From Corydoras sp. C115 (taxonomy: Eukaryota > Chordata > Actinopteri > Siluriformes > Callichthyidae), in assembly GCA_019802505.1 (NCBI GenBank), contig JAFMOC010000226.1, forward strand, positions 269,001 through 333,000: a stretch of 64,000 nucleotides of DNA. Reading direction: 5' to 3'. Of the stretch, positions 1 through 12,000 are shown one piece after another. The notes under the pieces were generated by a model that was not told where the DNA came from, made no database searches, and was given only the letters and a program-made list of their open reading frames with translations. Each line of letters starts with the position of its first letter. Position 1 is the stretch's first letter. A program made the translations under genes and the position numbers.

Positions 1-268
1 GGGGGGTGTTCCCCATGCTCATCCAGGGGAGAACGTTTCGGGCGCTGGGCAGATACACCCAGGACAGGGCGCCAATCTATCGCTGGGCACACACTCACTC
101 ACACAGACACACTCTATATGGGGCAATTTTGAGAATTCAATTGACCTTGATCCATGTTTTTGGGCTGTGGAAGGAAACCGGAGAACCCGGAGGAAACCCA
201 CACAGACACAGGAGACACTCCACCCAGATTGGGATTCGAAGGAATCTCTAGCACTGAGAGGCGAACAT
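1..268 (-). mobile_element. DANA/mermaid-like SINE, cut by window start
   Basis: Family definition: a SINE of about 345 bp whose head looks like a tRNA (A box TGGCTTAGTGG, B box GGTTCGAATCC), with a body containing CAAATTGCCCCATATAGAGT and a tail GGATAAAGCGGAAGATAATG followed by (GGAT)n or (GAAT)n. Here the tail lies beyond base 1 and the head stops at about 268. An (AAT)n, A-rich and (TA)n stretch follows. Confidence 0.8.
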
Positions 269-291
269 TTAAAAAAATAATAATAATAATG

Positions 292-432
<141 letters not shown>

Positions 433-488
433 TGATATAAAGCGTTTCCAAAATTTTTATTGATGGATTGATTTATTTTTTCTTACAG

Positions 489-524
489 ATCAATGATTTG
501 GCCTATTACAATGCGAAGGACAAT
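489..524 (+). CDS. cacna2d1: cacna2d1 exon 1 (of window)
   Basis: Twelve codons reading INDLAYYNAKDN, matching the family motif YYNAKD in the alpha2 N-terminal region before the VWA domain. The acceptor is TCTTACAG and the donor GTAAGT, with phase 0 at both ends. It is too short to call without the neighbouring exons. Confidence 0.88.
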
Positions 525-1488
525 GTAAGTTTTTTATTTTTTATTTTTTTCATTTATTAATTGATCTCATTATATTTTGTTCTACTTTGTATTTTGCTTG
601 AGGATGTTTAATAAAATGTCATGCTTTTAGTAAAAAATATTACCTTATGGTTTAGTTGAAGTGGATCTCCAGCAGTTTTGGTGAATGAAACGTGAATATG
701 TAATGAAGGCGGATCAGCTGACTGGGGCTCAGCCGTCGCTGCCCGTCGGCCGTCTGCGTTCTGTTTTTAAAGCCTTGCAGGTGTTTTAATGTTAACGTTA
801 ATATTTAATTATTACACCCAACTGCATCATGACTACAGCTTAATGCGCACTTATCAATAAAGTAACAACCCCGTAGTGCATTAATAACATGTCTTATAAT
901 TTATAAATAAATAAATGCATTTTGGTTAATGATGTATGGATCTCAGGGGGGGGGGGGGGGCGCGTAAAACCGCTCCATCGCTCAGACTCTCGATCTACAC
1001 GCCATGATCTCACCAGGCCTCATACCTCACGCCTGACAATTAGTATAAAACGAGGCTTCACGCCGAGCTGACGTGCAATCAGAGGCGTACTGATGACCCG
1101 GCGGGGTGAGGGTGCTTCTCTGAGTAGATAATGAGGGTCCATCCTGCACAGGACATGGTATTTTCAGGGACATGCTTCGTTTCCAGACGTGAGGTCATGT
1201 GGTGATTTTATTATTATTTTTGGGGAGTGTGGTATTTACTTTCTTTCATGTTCGCAGCTTGAAGCAAACGATACGCAGGAAAATAAAAATAGGACCAGAC
1301 CCAAATTTCATGAAGATCCATCATTCAAGAATCGCCTCATCTCCTACAACCACACGGCCGTCCACATCCCCACCGACATCTACGATGGATGTGAGTATGG
1401 ACGCATCGGTCAACTTCACTCCATTTTACTTATAAAGCACTTTAAAAACAACAACGGCTGCAAACTGCAAGTTAAGAAGATATATATA

Positions 1489-1535
<47 letters not shown>

Positions 1536-2324
1536 GGAATGTACAATACAATTTAAGCAATAAAACATTAAATCAAATAAAACAATCAAACCAAAGTAAA
1601 ATCCTGGTTTATTAAAAGCCAATAAAGAATAAAAATGTTTTTTTAGACGAGTTAAAAGTGGACAGTGAAGATGTCTGTCTAAATTCTGTTTAATATTCAG
1701 CGGAAGGTTGTTATAAAGCTTATGAGTCACAATCGAAAAAGGCTCCGCCCCCTCTGAGCTTAAGCTTAGTACCTTGGTACATCCAAAAGCCGATCAGCTG
1801 ACCTGAGGCACCGTGTGATCGCATGCAGATGGAGGATCATCTGAGCTCCGTCAATGACACCAACACCTACAATGGTGTAGTGTTGTGTTTGTGTATGTGT
1901 TTGTTGGATCTGATACAGATATACACACTGTATTCACACTGTAACACACTGCGTGGTTTCCCGGTTTGTATCTGATGGAGCTTCCACACCTCCACCTCAG
2001 ATCCTCTTTTGAAGGCCTGTAACGTTCTTCCGCTTTTGAAAGTTTTCTAAGATGGAAAATCATCTGAGCTCCATCAATGACGCCAACACGTACAACGGTG
2101 TAGTGTTGTGTGTATGTGTGTGTTGGATCTGATACAGATAGATACACTGTACACTCAGTAACACACTGCGTTGTTCCCCGTTTGTATCTGCTGGAGCTTC
2201 CACACCTTCTGCTCAGATCCTCTTTGAAGGCCTGTAACGTTCTTCCGCTTTTGAAAGCTTAAACTTCAGATTTTAATTTTAAAGTTGGAAAAAGTTCTTT
2301 GTCCCTTTTGTCCTCTCTGGTTCA

Positions 2325-2378
<54 letters not shown>

Positions 2379-2892
2379 AGGTCTGGGTGCATACAGTGTG
2401 TAATTGTGTCTTTGCAGAGTTATTAGTTTGGGGAAGCTTCTGGGTCACTCTTTGATATTAGTTTGCCTGCTGGGGGAGCGTCTGGCCATGTGGCAGAACC
2501 CTGTCCCTCTGTACTGACCTTATATCTGACCTGTACAAGTTTCCCATGTTGACTCTCGCTCTCTCTGTCTCTCTCTCTCTCGCACTCTCTCTCTCTCTCT
2601 CAAAAACGAGAAGCTACATGATTTACAAACAGTAACTACAGATAATAATAATAATAACTACCTGGTGACAGGTGTGTGTGTGTGTGTGAGAATTGGTCAC
2701 TCTCTGTCCCTCACCTGGTGTGTGTGTGTGTGTGTGTGTGTGTAAAGTGCTGCCAGTACAGCTCTATGTGTGTTCCTCCAGTAGGTGGGGCAGTTTTTCA
2801 GTGAGGATGAGGGAGGTGAAGTTGAGGATGATGGTTGTGTGTTTGGTGTCGTATCGGTTCCTGATCTCTGTATTCAGTGAGGCAGTTCTCAT

Positions 2893-2930
<38 letters not shown>

Positions 2931-4052
2931 AAGTTCAAGTTATTTATTTATATAGACATTGTCACAAAGCAGCTTTACAGAATGAAAAGCCTTTAAACCC
3001 CCAAAGAGCAAGCCAAAGCGACAGTGGCAAGACAAAACTCCCTTTTATAATTTATCTTAATCTATCTATTAAATACAGTATGAACATCACTGTGTGCTAC
3101 TAAACCTACAATCCTGTTGTTCTGTGTGTTTGTCTTAATGAACATGTATTAACATAAACAGGATAGAGACGGGGGGGGGGGGGGGGTTATTAGTGTAACA
3201 GTATATTTAGCTCCAGCTGAATGAGTGTACGGTGTGTGTACGCTGATACGGCATATTGTTATTGATCTGTGTAAGTCTGTGTGAACTCTGCGTGAGGGGG
3301 GGGGGGGTGTGTTCAGCTCGACGGCGTGGGGTGTGTGTGTGTGTGTCGTCCCCGGTGACCTCTGTGTGTTCGTTCTCACACACACTTTTGCGAACACTTT
3401 AAGATTAATGAACCCGTCGTTTACGTTTTCAGTGACTCGTGAAAAACGTCGCAGGTTCAGACGCCGTTGAGACCGACGGCCTTCGGCTTCTGCGTTTTTT
3501 ACGAGCGAAGAAAAATAACACGATACACAAACCACCGGCTGGACGCTCCGAAAAGATCAATGATCACCGCGGGCGCGCACCAGGGGCCGGGCCTCCTCCT
3601 GCTCGCTCTGAAAGAGCCGCCGCTCATTCCGCAGGAAATAAACCTTTAATAAACATAACCTTAAAATTTTATAAACTTTAATAATAATGATTAATTCATC
3701 AAACTGTTTAATTACAGGGCGGCACGGTGGCTTAGTGGTTGGCATGTTCTCCTCTCAGCGCTAGGGATTCCCGGTTCGAATCCCAATCTCAGTCCAAAAA
3801 CATGGATCAAGGTCAATTGAATTCTCCAAATTGCCCCTTATTGAGTGTGAGTGTGTGCCCAGTGATAGATTGCCCCCTGTCCTGGGTGTATCTGCCCAAC
3901 GCCCGGAACTTTCTCCCCTGGATGGGCATGGGGAACCCCCCCCTGCTACCCTAGTAGAGGATAATGAGGAAGATAATGGATGGATGGATGTTTAATTACA
4001 GATGACACAAAGCTGTTAAGTGTGGTGGAATTTTAGCAAAATAATTTAAGGA

Positions 4053-4115
<63 letters not shown>

Positions 4116-4315
4116 GTGTGTATTGGCCTCCAGAAGTTTAATGAAAGCTGTTGGGTGTCATGCAAGGCAAGTGATTCTAATTTAACAACATTCAGAGCTG
4201 CACACATGTACATGAGTTCACACACACACACACACACATACTTAGAAGTCCGGCTCCATGGCTCCCGCAGGGGAGAAAATTGGATTTTCTAGGATAAAGT
4301 GGCATGTCTTTAGTG

Positions 4316-4373
<58 letters not shown>

Positions 4374-4676
4374 GCGTGCTACACTGCCACAGTCTGAAAA
4401 AAACAACAAAATCTCATTGGCATTAAGAAAGACAACACTGAATGAGGCTGCCTCAGGAAATGGCTCGTCCCTGAGATGAAGGAAACCAAAAAGGGCGTCG
4501 ACTCCGGAGAACAGAGGAGATCTGCAGTTAGAACGTTCCGTAAAAGCTGCTTCTGTATGAATACATGATTAATGTCACTCCATTTACTCTAATATGTTTA
4601 TATACATACATACATACATACAGTGGTGATTAGTGTAATATATACAGCTCTATGTTTTTTAAAATAATGATATATC

Positions 4677-4730
<54 letters not shown>

Positions 4731-5356
4731 CAGCATGGTGGCTTAGTGGTTGGCATGTTCTCCTCTCAGCGCTAGGGATTCCCGGTTCGAATCCCCATCT
4801 GGGTGGAGTTTCCATGTCCTCCCCGTGTCCACGTCGGTTTCCTCCGGGTTCTCCGGTTTCCTCCCACAGTCCAAAAACATGGATCAAGGTCAATTGAGTT
4901 CTCCAAATTGCCCCATATAGAGTGTCTCTGTTTGAGTGAGTGTGTGCCCAGTGATGGATTGGCGTCCTGTCCTGCGCCTGAGGCGTTCTTCCCTGGATGG
5001 GCATGGGAACCCCCCCACGACCCTAATAGAGGATAAAGGGAATGAATGAATGAATGAATGAATGAATGAATGAATGAATTTTTTGTATACATAGATTTAT
5101 ATATATAAGTGTTTGCCCCCGTCCTGATTTGCTGATGTTTTTTTTAATGTTTATCACTCTTAAATGTTCCGGAACATCAAACCAATTTAAATATTAGTCA
5201 AAGATAACACATGTAAAACAAAATGCCATTTTTAAATGAATGTGTTTATTATTAAAGGAGAAAAAAAATCCCCCCTTGTTAAAATATGCCGTCACTGTGG
5301 TTTCTGACACCTGAGTCTCTAGCCATATATATAGTACACTGTGTCTCACGCTCTCT

Positions 5357-5436
<80 letters not shown>

Positions 5437-7378
5437 CGGCGTCTTTTCTGAGATGGAGGTGGAAGTTGTGCTTCTGAACCTTTAATCCGGCGCGAGTTTT
5501 AAAAGCACTCATAACGCCGGAGAGCGTCTCCCTCTAAAGTGATTCATTGGACGAATTCTCTGCGAGAGCCTGTGATCCAGTTTCACTAACACGGTGAAAG
5601 GCAAAGAGACGTATACATCACAGCAAATCGCCTTCCGTCCGTCACCGCCGCGACTGGACGATCAAAATCGATGGTTCTAGTGAGTGTAACAGTGAATCCT
5701 GCGCGCTTCATTACCTTTAATGCTGACAAATCCCAGCCTCCGTCTCCACGACTGACGCACCCAACACACCCAACACACTCTGCAGGGTCGTCCGCGCCAG
5801 GGCTTTTTACTGAGATGAGGGATTTGATGATTAGAGGTTTCCATGGTTTCCTCGGTGAAGATGCCATAAATCTGATTAGTGAGTTTTTATCCGAGGAGCC
5901 GAAGAGCCGTCTATAGATAATGCAGAATTACACTGTTCACACTCTCTCTCTCTCACACTGGTGGAACCAACACCTCAGCCTTGTTTTCTCTCGCTGCACT
6001 TGCACCCTCGTCCACGGGGCCGTTTTAATGTGAGGGCTCCGGCTCCGGCTCCTGCGCTCATCCCGGATTCAGAAACAGAACCCAGTCTTTAACAACATGA
6101 GTGAATTCATTGTGTATTAATGATTAACGAGTTAAATGTGAGGACACAAATGGACGGATGCTCCGTGGTTTAATTCAGGTGGGTGAAGGAAGTGCACAGT
6201 TATTAAAAAGTCTCTAAATAAATAAATAAAGACGAAACAGCTTTGATGTCTGAATGGGATTTAAAAATAGCGGCTTGCATCAAACGGCGAACATGTTAAT
6301 TGGTGTGAAAAACAAAACGTCGGTGTTTCTGTGTTTCAGCTACCATCGTGCTGAACGAGCTGAAGTGGACCTCGGCTTTAGAGGCCGTCTTTAAAAAAAA
6401 CATGGAGAAAGATCCCACTCTGCTCTGGCAAGTGTTTGGAAGTGCGACTGGACTCGCCCGCTACTATCCCGGTAAATGCTCTCTCGCTCTCTCATTTTCA
6501 CTCGCCATTGTTTCTCTAAAGCTCTCTCTCTCTCTTTAAATTCCATTAAGCATGAGTGCCATTAAAGCAAATTGAGAACATACCAATTACTAATGCATTC
6601 TGCAAAGCCATACACCCTAATTAGGGTAACAAGATGTTGGATCCTATCCCAGGTCTTATAATGTGAACGGTGGGAAACACCCTGACCGGGTTGCCAGACC
6701 CACATTTTAAACACACATGTCTTTTAGACTGAAGGGAAAACACACACAGCCACAGGGAGAACCTACAAACTCCCCACTCGAATCCAAAGCCTTTATTCTG
6801 TGATGTAAACATCAAATGACCTTGTGTTCCTCAAAATAGTTTTATAAAATGTTAACGAATCGAGCATCATAATGCATTCTGGACAATAAAATATTATTAT
6901 TATTATTATTATAATTATAAAAAAATGAATAGAATCTGGATTTTGGAGAAATTTGAGCTTTTTATTAAATAATCAGGCCACACACGCAGCAATCGAATTC
7001 TGGGAAAAGACCTTAAATTAGGGCTGATCCCACACTTGCTCCACCATCACCACTCGAGAAACGTGGCATTAAAATGTTGCTAAAATTACGCTGACATTTT
7101 ACTATCAGAGGATAATGTCAGCTGAGGGAGTCACACAGCAGCGAGGTTAGTAAAACCTCCAGAGCCCTAATGATGATGGAGGAGTGAAGTAATGAACCAC
7201 TTAGTTCATTGCCATTACTTTCAGGTTCACTATTAGGGCCGCTTTTGTTTAAAGTTTGCATATAAATGAAGCATTAGGGATCTTAAACCCTGGTCTAAGC
7301 AACTGAGCATGTATTAGACTGCAGATGGTATTTTAAGAGTCATGGAGGAACAAGGCTTTTCTTGTGCTGTGTGTATGT

Positions 7379-7417
<39 letters not shown>

Positions 7418-7807
7418 CACTCCGACACCTACATCTGCATTTTTTGTGAATGATCTATGAGCCGTAACGAGGTCAGACTCATCAGATTCACAAACTCACA
7501 TCAGAGTCTAACGCTTCATTTTGACTCAAACACAAAACCCTGAAGCAAAGAAACGAGAGACGTGCAATTAAATACGAACGGGAATCCAAATAATAAATTA
7601 ATAATATCAAATCTCATGTCATGATCTGCATTCTGCACCATTTAAAATCACCGACGCATCCCTTCAGACCTTATTACACTTAAAAATGTATTTTTTTAAT
7701 ATTTAACCCATTTTAAATTGATAAAGGGATTTATTTTGCATACACACACACACACACACAGGAAATTGTCCTCCACATTTAACCCATCTGTGCAGTGAAT
7801 CACACAA

Positions 7808-7839
<32 letters not shown>

Positions 7840-8978
7840 CAATGAAGTGAACACATGTGCCCGGAACGGTGGGCAGCTTTGGATACGGCGCCCGGGGTGA
7901 AATTGGGGTCAGGTGCCTTGCACTTCAGCCATGGCACATGGTGGCACCGGGAATCGAACCGTGGACCTGGAGGTGTAGTCAGATCTTCATCCATGGCTCT
8001 GCTGAAGCACTGCGGCTACCATTTAGAGGATGGAACCTGGATATTAATTGGACCGGCGGTCCTGCAGGACGCCCTCAATGGACTTATAGTGTTCCAATTG
8101 TTAAATACAGGTCACATGAACACCACACACATCTGTACACAGCTGTCCTACACTGTTGATGCTGCTCCCTCGCTGAACTTCGGTCCTCACAAGGTCTCTT
8201 CCTTAAAATAACAACATAACAGGGAGTTTTGTCTTGCCACTGTCGCTGGGTCTTGCTCTTTGAGGGTTTAAAGGCTTATAACACACTTTGTGATGATGTA
8301 CTATTGTAAAAAAAAGTGCTCTATAAATAAATGACTTGAACTTGAACATGATTTTTTTAGGATTAAGGAAGGGGATTGTGTTTTTGGGATGAGTGAGGAT
8401 TGGGTATTATGACAATCTGTATTCTGTACATTTAGTGAACTCTAGATCAGCTCTTCATGCCTAAATGCTGCTCCGAGTTCGGACCCTGTTTGCATAATAA
8501 CGTCGTTTTATGCAGCAGACGAACTGAAGAGTTCTGATCATTACTGAGAGCTCAAACCCGCCGGATCTCCAGTGGAGATGGAAACAGAAAGCAATTATCT
8601 CGACAGGCTTTGTGTGTTTTTTTTTTTTTTTTTTTGTATTCTGTGATTGATGATTGACTATTAACTCATTTACATTCTCTCTGTTTATCATTCAGCGTCT
8701 CCGTGGAAGGATGCGAGAAAAACGCCAAGTAAGATCGACCTGTACGACGTCCGCCGAAGACCCTGGTATGTACGAGGCATCCACAGCGTCGTACACACCG
8801 AACCTGATGAAGATTTATTCCTTTTTTTGGTCTTTTTTGGGCAGGTACGTCCAGGGAGCCGCCTCTCCTAAGGACATGCTCATTTTGGTGGACGCGTGAG
8901 TTGCTTTCATATTGTTTCATTAGGCTTTATGAAGCATGACTTGTTGGAAGATCTGCCCTTTTGGTTTTTTTTTATTTT

Positions 8979-9027
<49 letters not shown>

Positions 9028-12000
9028 CTGAACGAGGCTCAGGTGCTGAAGTTTGTGTACACATGCTAATTGTTGCCCTCCCCCGTTGTTTCAGAAGCGG
9101 CAGTGTGTCGGGATTAACTCTGAAACTCATCCGGACCTCCGTCAGTGAGATGCTGGAGACGCTTTCTGATGACGACTACGTCAACGTCGTTAATGTGAGT
9201 CAAATATTTAGTAATTTTGATGTTAAAGTGAATTATAATGCACCTCGTTATAACAGCGCTGTGTCCTGTATCAGCCAATGGACTTCTGTATTATCCATCC
9301 ATCCATTATCTTCTGCTTTATCTTATATTAGGGTCGCGGGGGGGGGGGTTCCCCATGGCAGGGGAGAACGTTTCGGGCGCTGGGCAGATACACCCAGGAC
9401 AGGATGCCAATCTATCACTGGGCACAGACTCACACACTCTATATGGAGCAATTAGAAGCATTCGATTGTCCTTGATCCATGTTTTTGGATTGTAGGAGGA
9501 AACCGGAGAACCCGGAGGAAACCCATGGGGAGAACATGAAAACTCCACCCAGATTGGTATTCAAACTGGGAATCCCCAGGGCTGAGAGGAGAACATGCCA
9601 ACCACACCGTGCGTGCCGCCCCTTGTATATTACATTCTTCTATATTTGGGGTCTTGATGCCGGCGAGGTCGAGTGGGGGGGGGGGGGGGGGTGAGAGAGG
9701 GATGGAGGTGAAATGATGAAATATGGATCTGGTTTCAGCTCGCAACTTGAGAACGAGCTCTTAATGAAAAGGTTGCTTCAGCCGGCGAGCTCGGAGTCGG
9801 AGGCGGGTGGCCGAGCGAGCGGACAGAGAGCGAGCGCGATGAGGAAACGCACATCCATCATGTCTCTGAAAGGCCGGCGGCCCGCGGCTGCGGGGAGCGG
9901 CGCCGGATTAATCCACAATCCCTCTCGACTCGGCCCAATCTCCACCGTCCATCCGTTCGGCGGCCGCTCCTCCTCGAGCAAAACCGGTTCTCACATCCAT
10001 CCATCCCTTATCTTCCACTTTATCCTCTACTAGGGTCACGGGGGGGGGGTTCCCCATGCCCATCCAGGGGAGAACGTCTCGGGCGCTGGGCAGATACACC
10101 CAGGACAGGACGCCAATCCATCACTGGCCACACACTCACTCACACAGACACACACTCTATATGGGGCAATTTGGAGAATTTAATTGACCTTGACCCATGG
10201 TCAATTGGAGAACCCAGAGGAAACCCACGCGGACACGGGAAGACCTCCGGTTTCCTCCCACAGTCCAAAAACATGGATCGAGGTCAATTGAATTCTCCAA
10301 ATTGCCCCATATAGAGTGTGTGTAAGTGAGTGATAGATTGGCGTCCTGTCCTGGGTGTATCTGCCCAGCGCCCGAAACGTTCTCCCCTGGATGGGAATGG
10401 GGAACCCCCCCCATCCATAATATCCACATATCAGAAGCGGACTATTGGGGCGGTGCTGTCCATGGACTTCTCAAGAACTTCTCAAGCACCATGAAGACAG
10501 AATGTCCGGTTCTGTTTGAGATGGTTCTACTTTAGTGGAGAACAGTGACCAATGGACGAGGTTTTTTATTTATTTTTTGCAGATTCAGAGGTAAAGGTTA
10601 CGGGGCTGCGGCGGTCGCTGTACAGATTACAGCAGCTCTGTGAAATAGGTCACTGATAACGGGGACCAGGCTTGTAAGAACGTGTTAAATGCCAGGGGAC
10701 TCTAGGAGACAATATAAGGTCCTGTGGGGGGGGGCAGGGTGCAGATGTAAAGGTTATGATGTACGGTGTGAATGCAGGAGCCATTACAGGAGGTTTCATC
10801 AGGCAGGGCGTCAGATGATGTCTGATCTAAATGTGTCGGTCTGTTAGATTCAGTGATTTAAGAACAGTGTTAAGAAAATGTCTGTGGTGTGAGGACCTGC
10901 CATTCAGAGAGTGAGAGTTGTGGGGTTTGGGGGGTCAGGGTTCTGTCCTCACCGAACTCATCCGTCCAAAATCTTTGTGTATTGGGGTTCAGAGATGCCG
11001 GAACAAATCCATCTATCCATCCATTATCTTCTGCTTTATCCTCTATTAGGGTCGTGGGGGGGGGGTTCCCCCATGTCCATCCAGGGGAGAAGGTTTCGGG
11101 CGTTGGGCAGATACACCCAGGACAGGACGCCAATCTATCGCTGGGCACACTCACTCACACATACACACTCTATATGGGGCAATTTGGAGAGCTCAATTGA
11201 CCTTGATCCATGTTTTTGGACTGTGGGAGAAAACCAGAGAACCCGGAGGAAACCCACGCTGACACGGGGAGGACATTCAAACCGGGAACAGGTGAACATG
11301 CCAACCACTAAGCCACCGTGCCACCCTTAGATATGAGTTGTTCTATGTAAAAAATACTGAGGCTCGAATCAACATATAAGGGCAATTTAGAGCTTCCAAT
11401 TCACCTTAAATCCATGTTTTTGGACTGTGGAAGGAGACCGGAGAACCCGGAGGAAACGCGTCGAGGCCCATCGTCGAGCCCGAAAGTGTTTCCAATATAA
11501 ACTAGAAGAAACGATTGTGACGTCCATGAGGACGGACCATGAGTCGGGTTGCCATTACAGCAGATAAGACCTTTAACACGCTCCCACAACTGTCTTCTCT
11601 CTCCACAACCGTGCCCCCCCCCCCCCCCCCACATTCCCCGCAATGCATGTTGGGAAAGCCTGTGGGTTGGCAGGTTGCCCCACCAATGGGGCTGGTTCCT
11701 GCAGAGCTGTGGATCCGGCGTCGGATCGATTAAAAGCCGACACTCGATCCGTTAAAGTCTCCTGAGTCCTTCATTCAGAAGACGTTCTCGTCCTCCTTCC
11801 AGAGAACTCTGTCATTTATTCATTATTTTGGTGGGCGGCACCGTGGATTAGTGGTTGGCATGTTCTCCTCTTAGCGCTACGGATTCCCGGTTCGAATCCC
11901 AATCTGGGTGGAGTTTGCATGTTCTCCCCGTGTCTGCGTGGGTTTCCTCCAGGTTCTCCGGTTTCCTCCTACAGTCTAAAAACATGGATCAAGTCAATTG

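Larger units (their letters stand above)
1391..6339 (+). other. intron 2 of cacna2d1
   Basis: Holds a (TA)n tract (1481-1530), a tandem duplication (1829-2260), TG tracts (2326-2377, 4056-4121, 4318-4370), TA tracts (4677-4726, 5358-5432), a C/T tract (2900-2930), a dispersed repeat (2928-3060) and two SINEs. The rest, including 5433-6339, shows nothing recognisable. Confidence 0.8.
6472..8695 (+). other. intron 3 of cacna2d1
   Basis: Contains a (TG)n tract at 7371-7415 and two dispersed repeats (7741-7995 and 8020-8348). A T17 run lies at about 8618-8634, 60 bp before exon 4. Nothing else is recognised. Confidence 0.8.

Noticed and set aside
4731..4810. tRNA gene suspected from A and B boxes
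   Set aside because: The same head occurs in about forty SINE copies; it lacks a proper cloverleaf and is followed by the SINE body.
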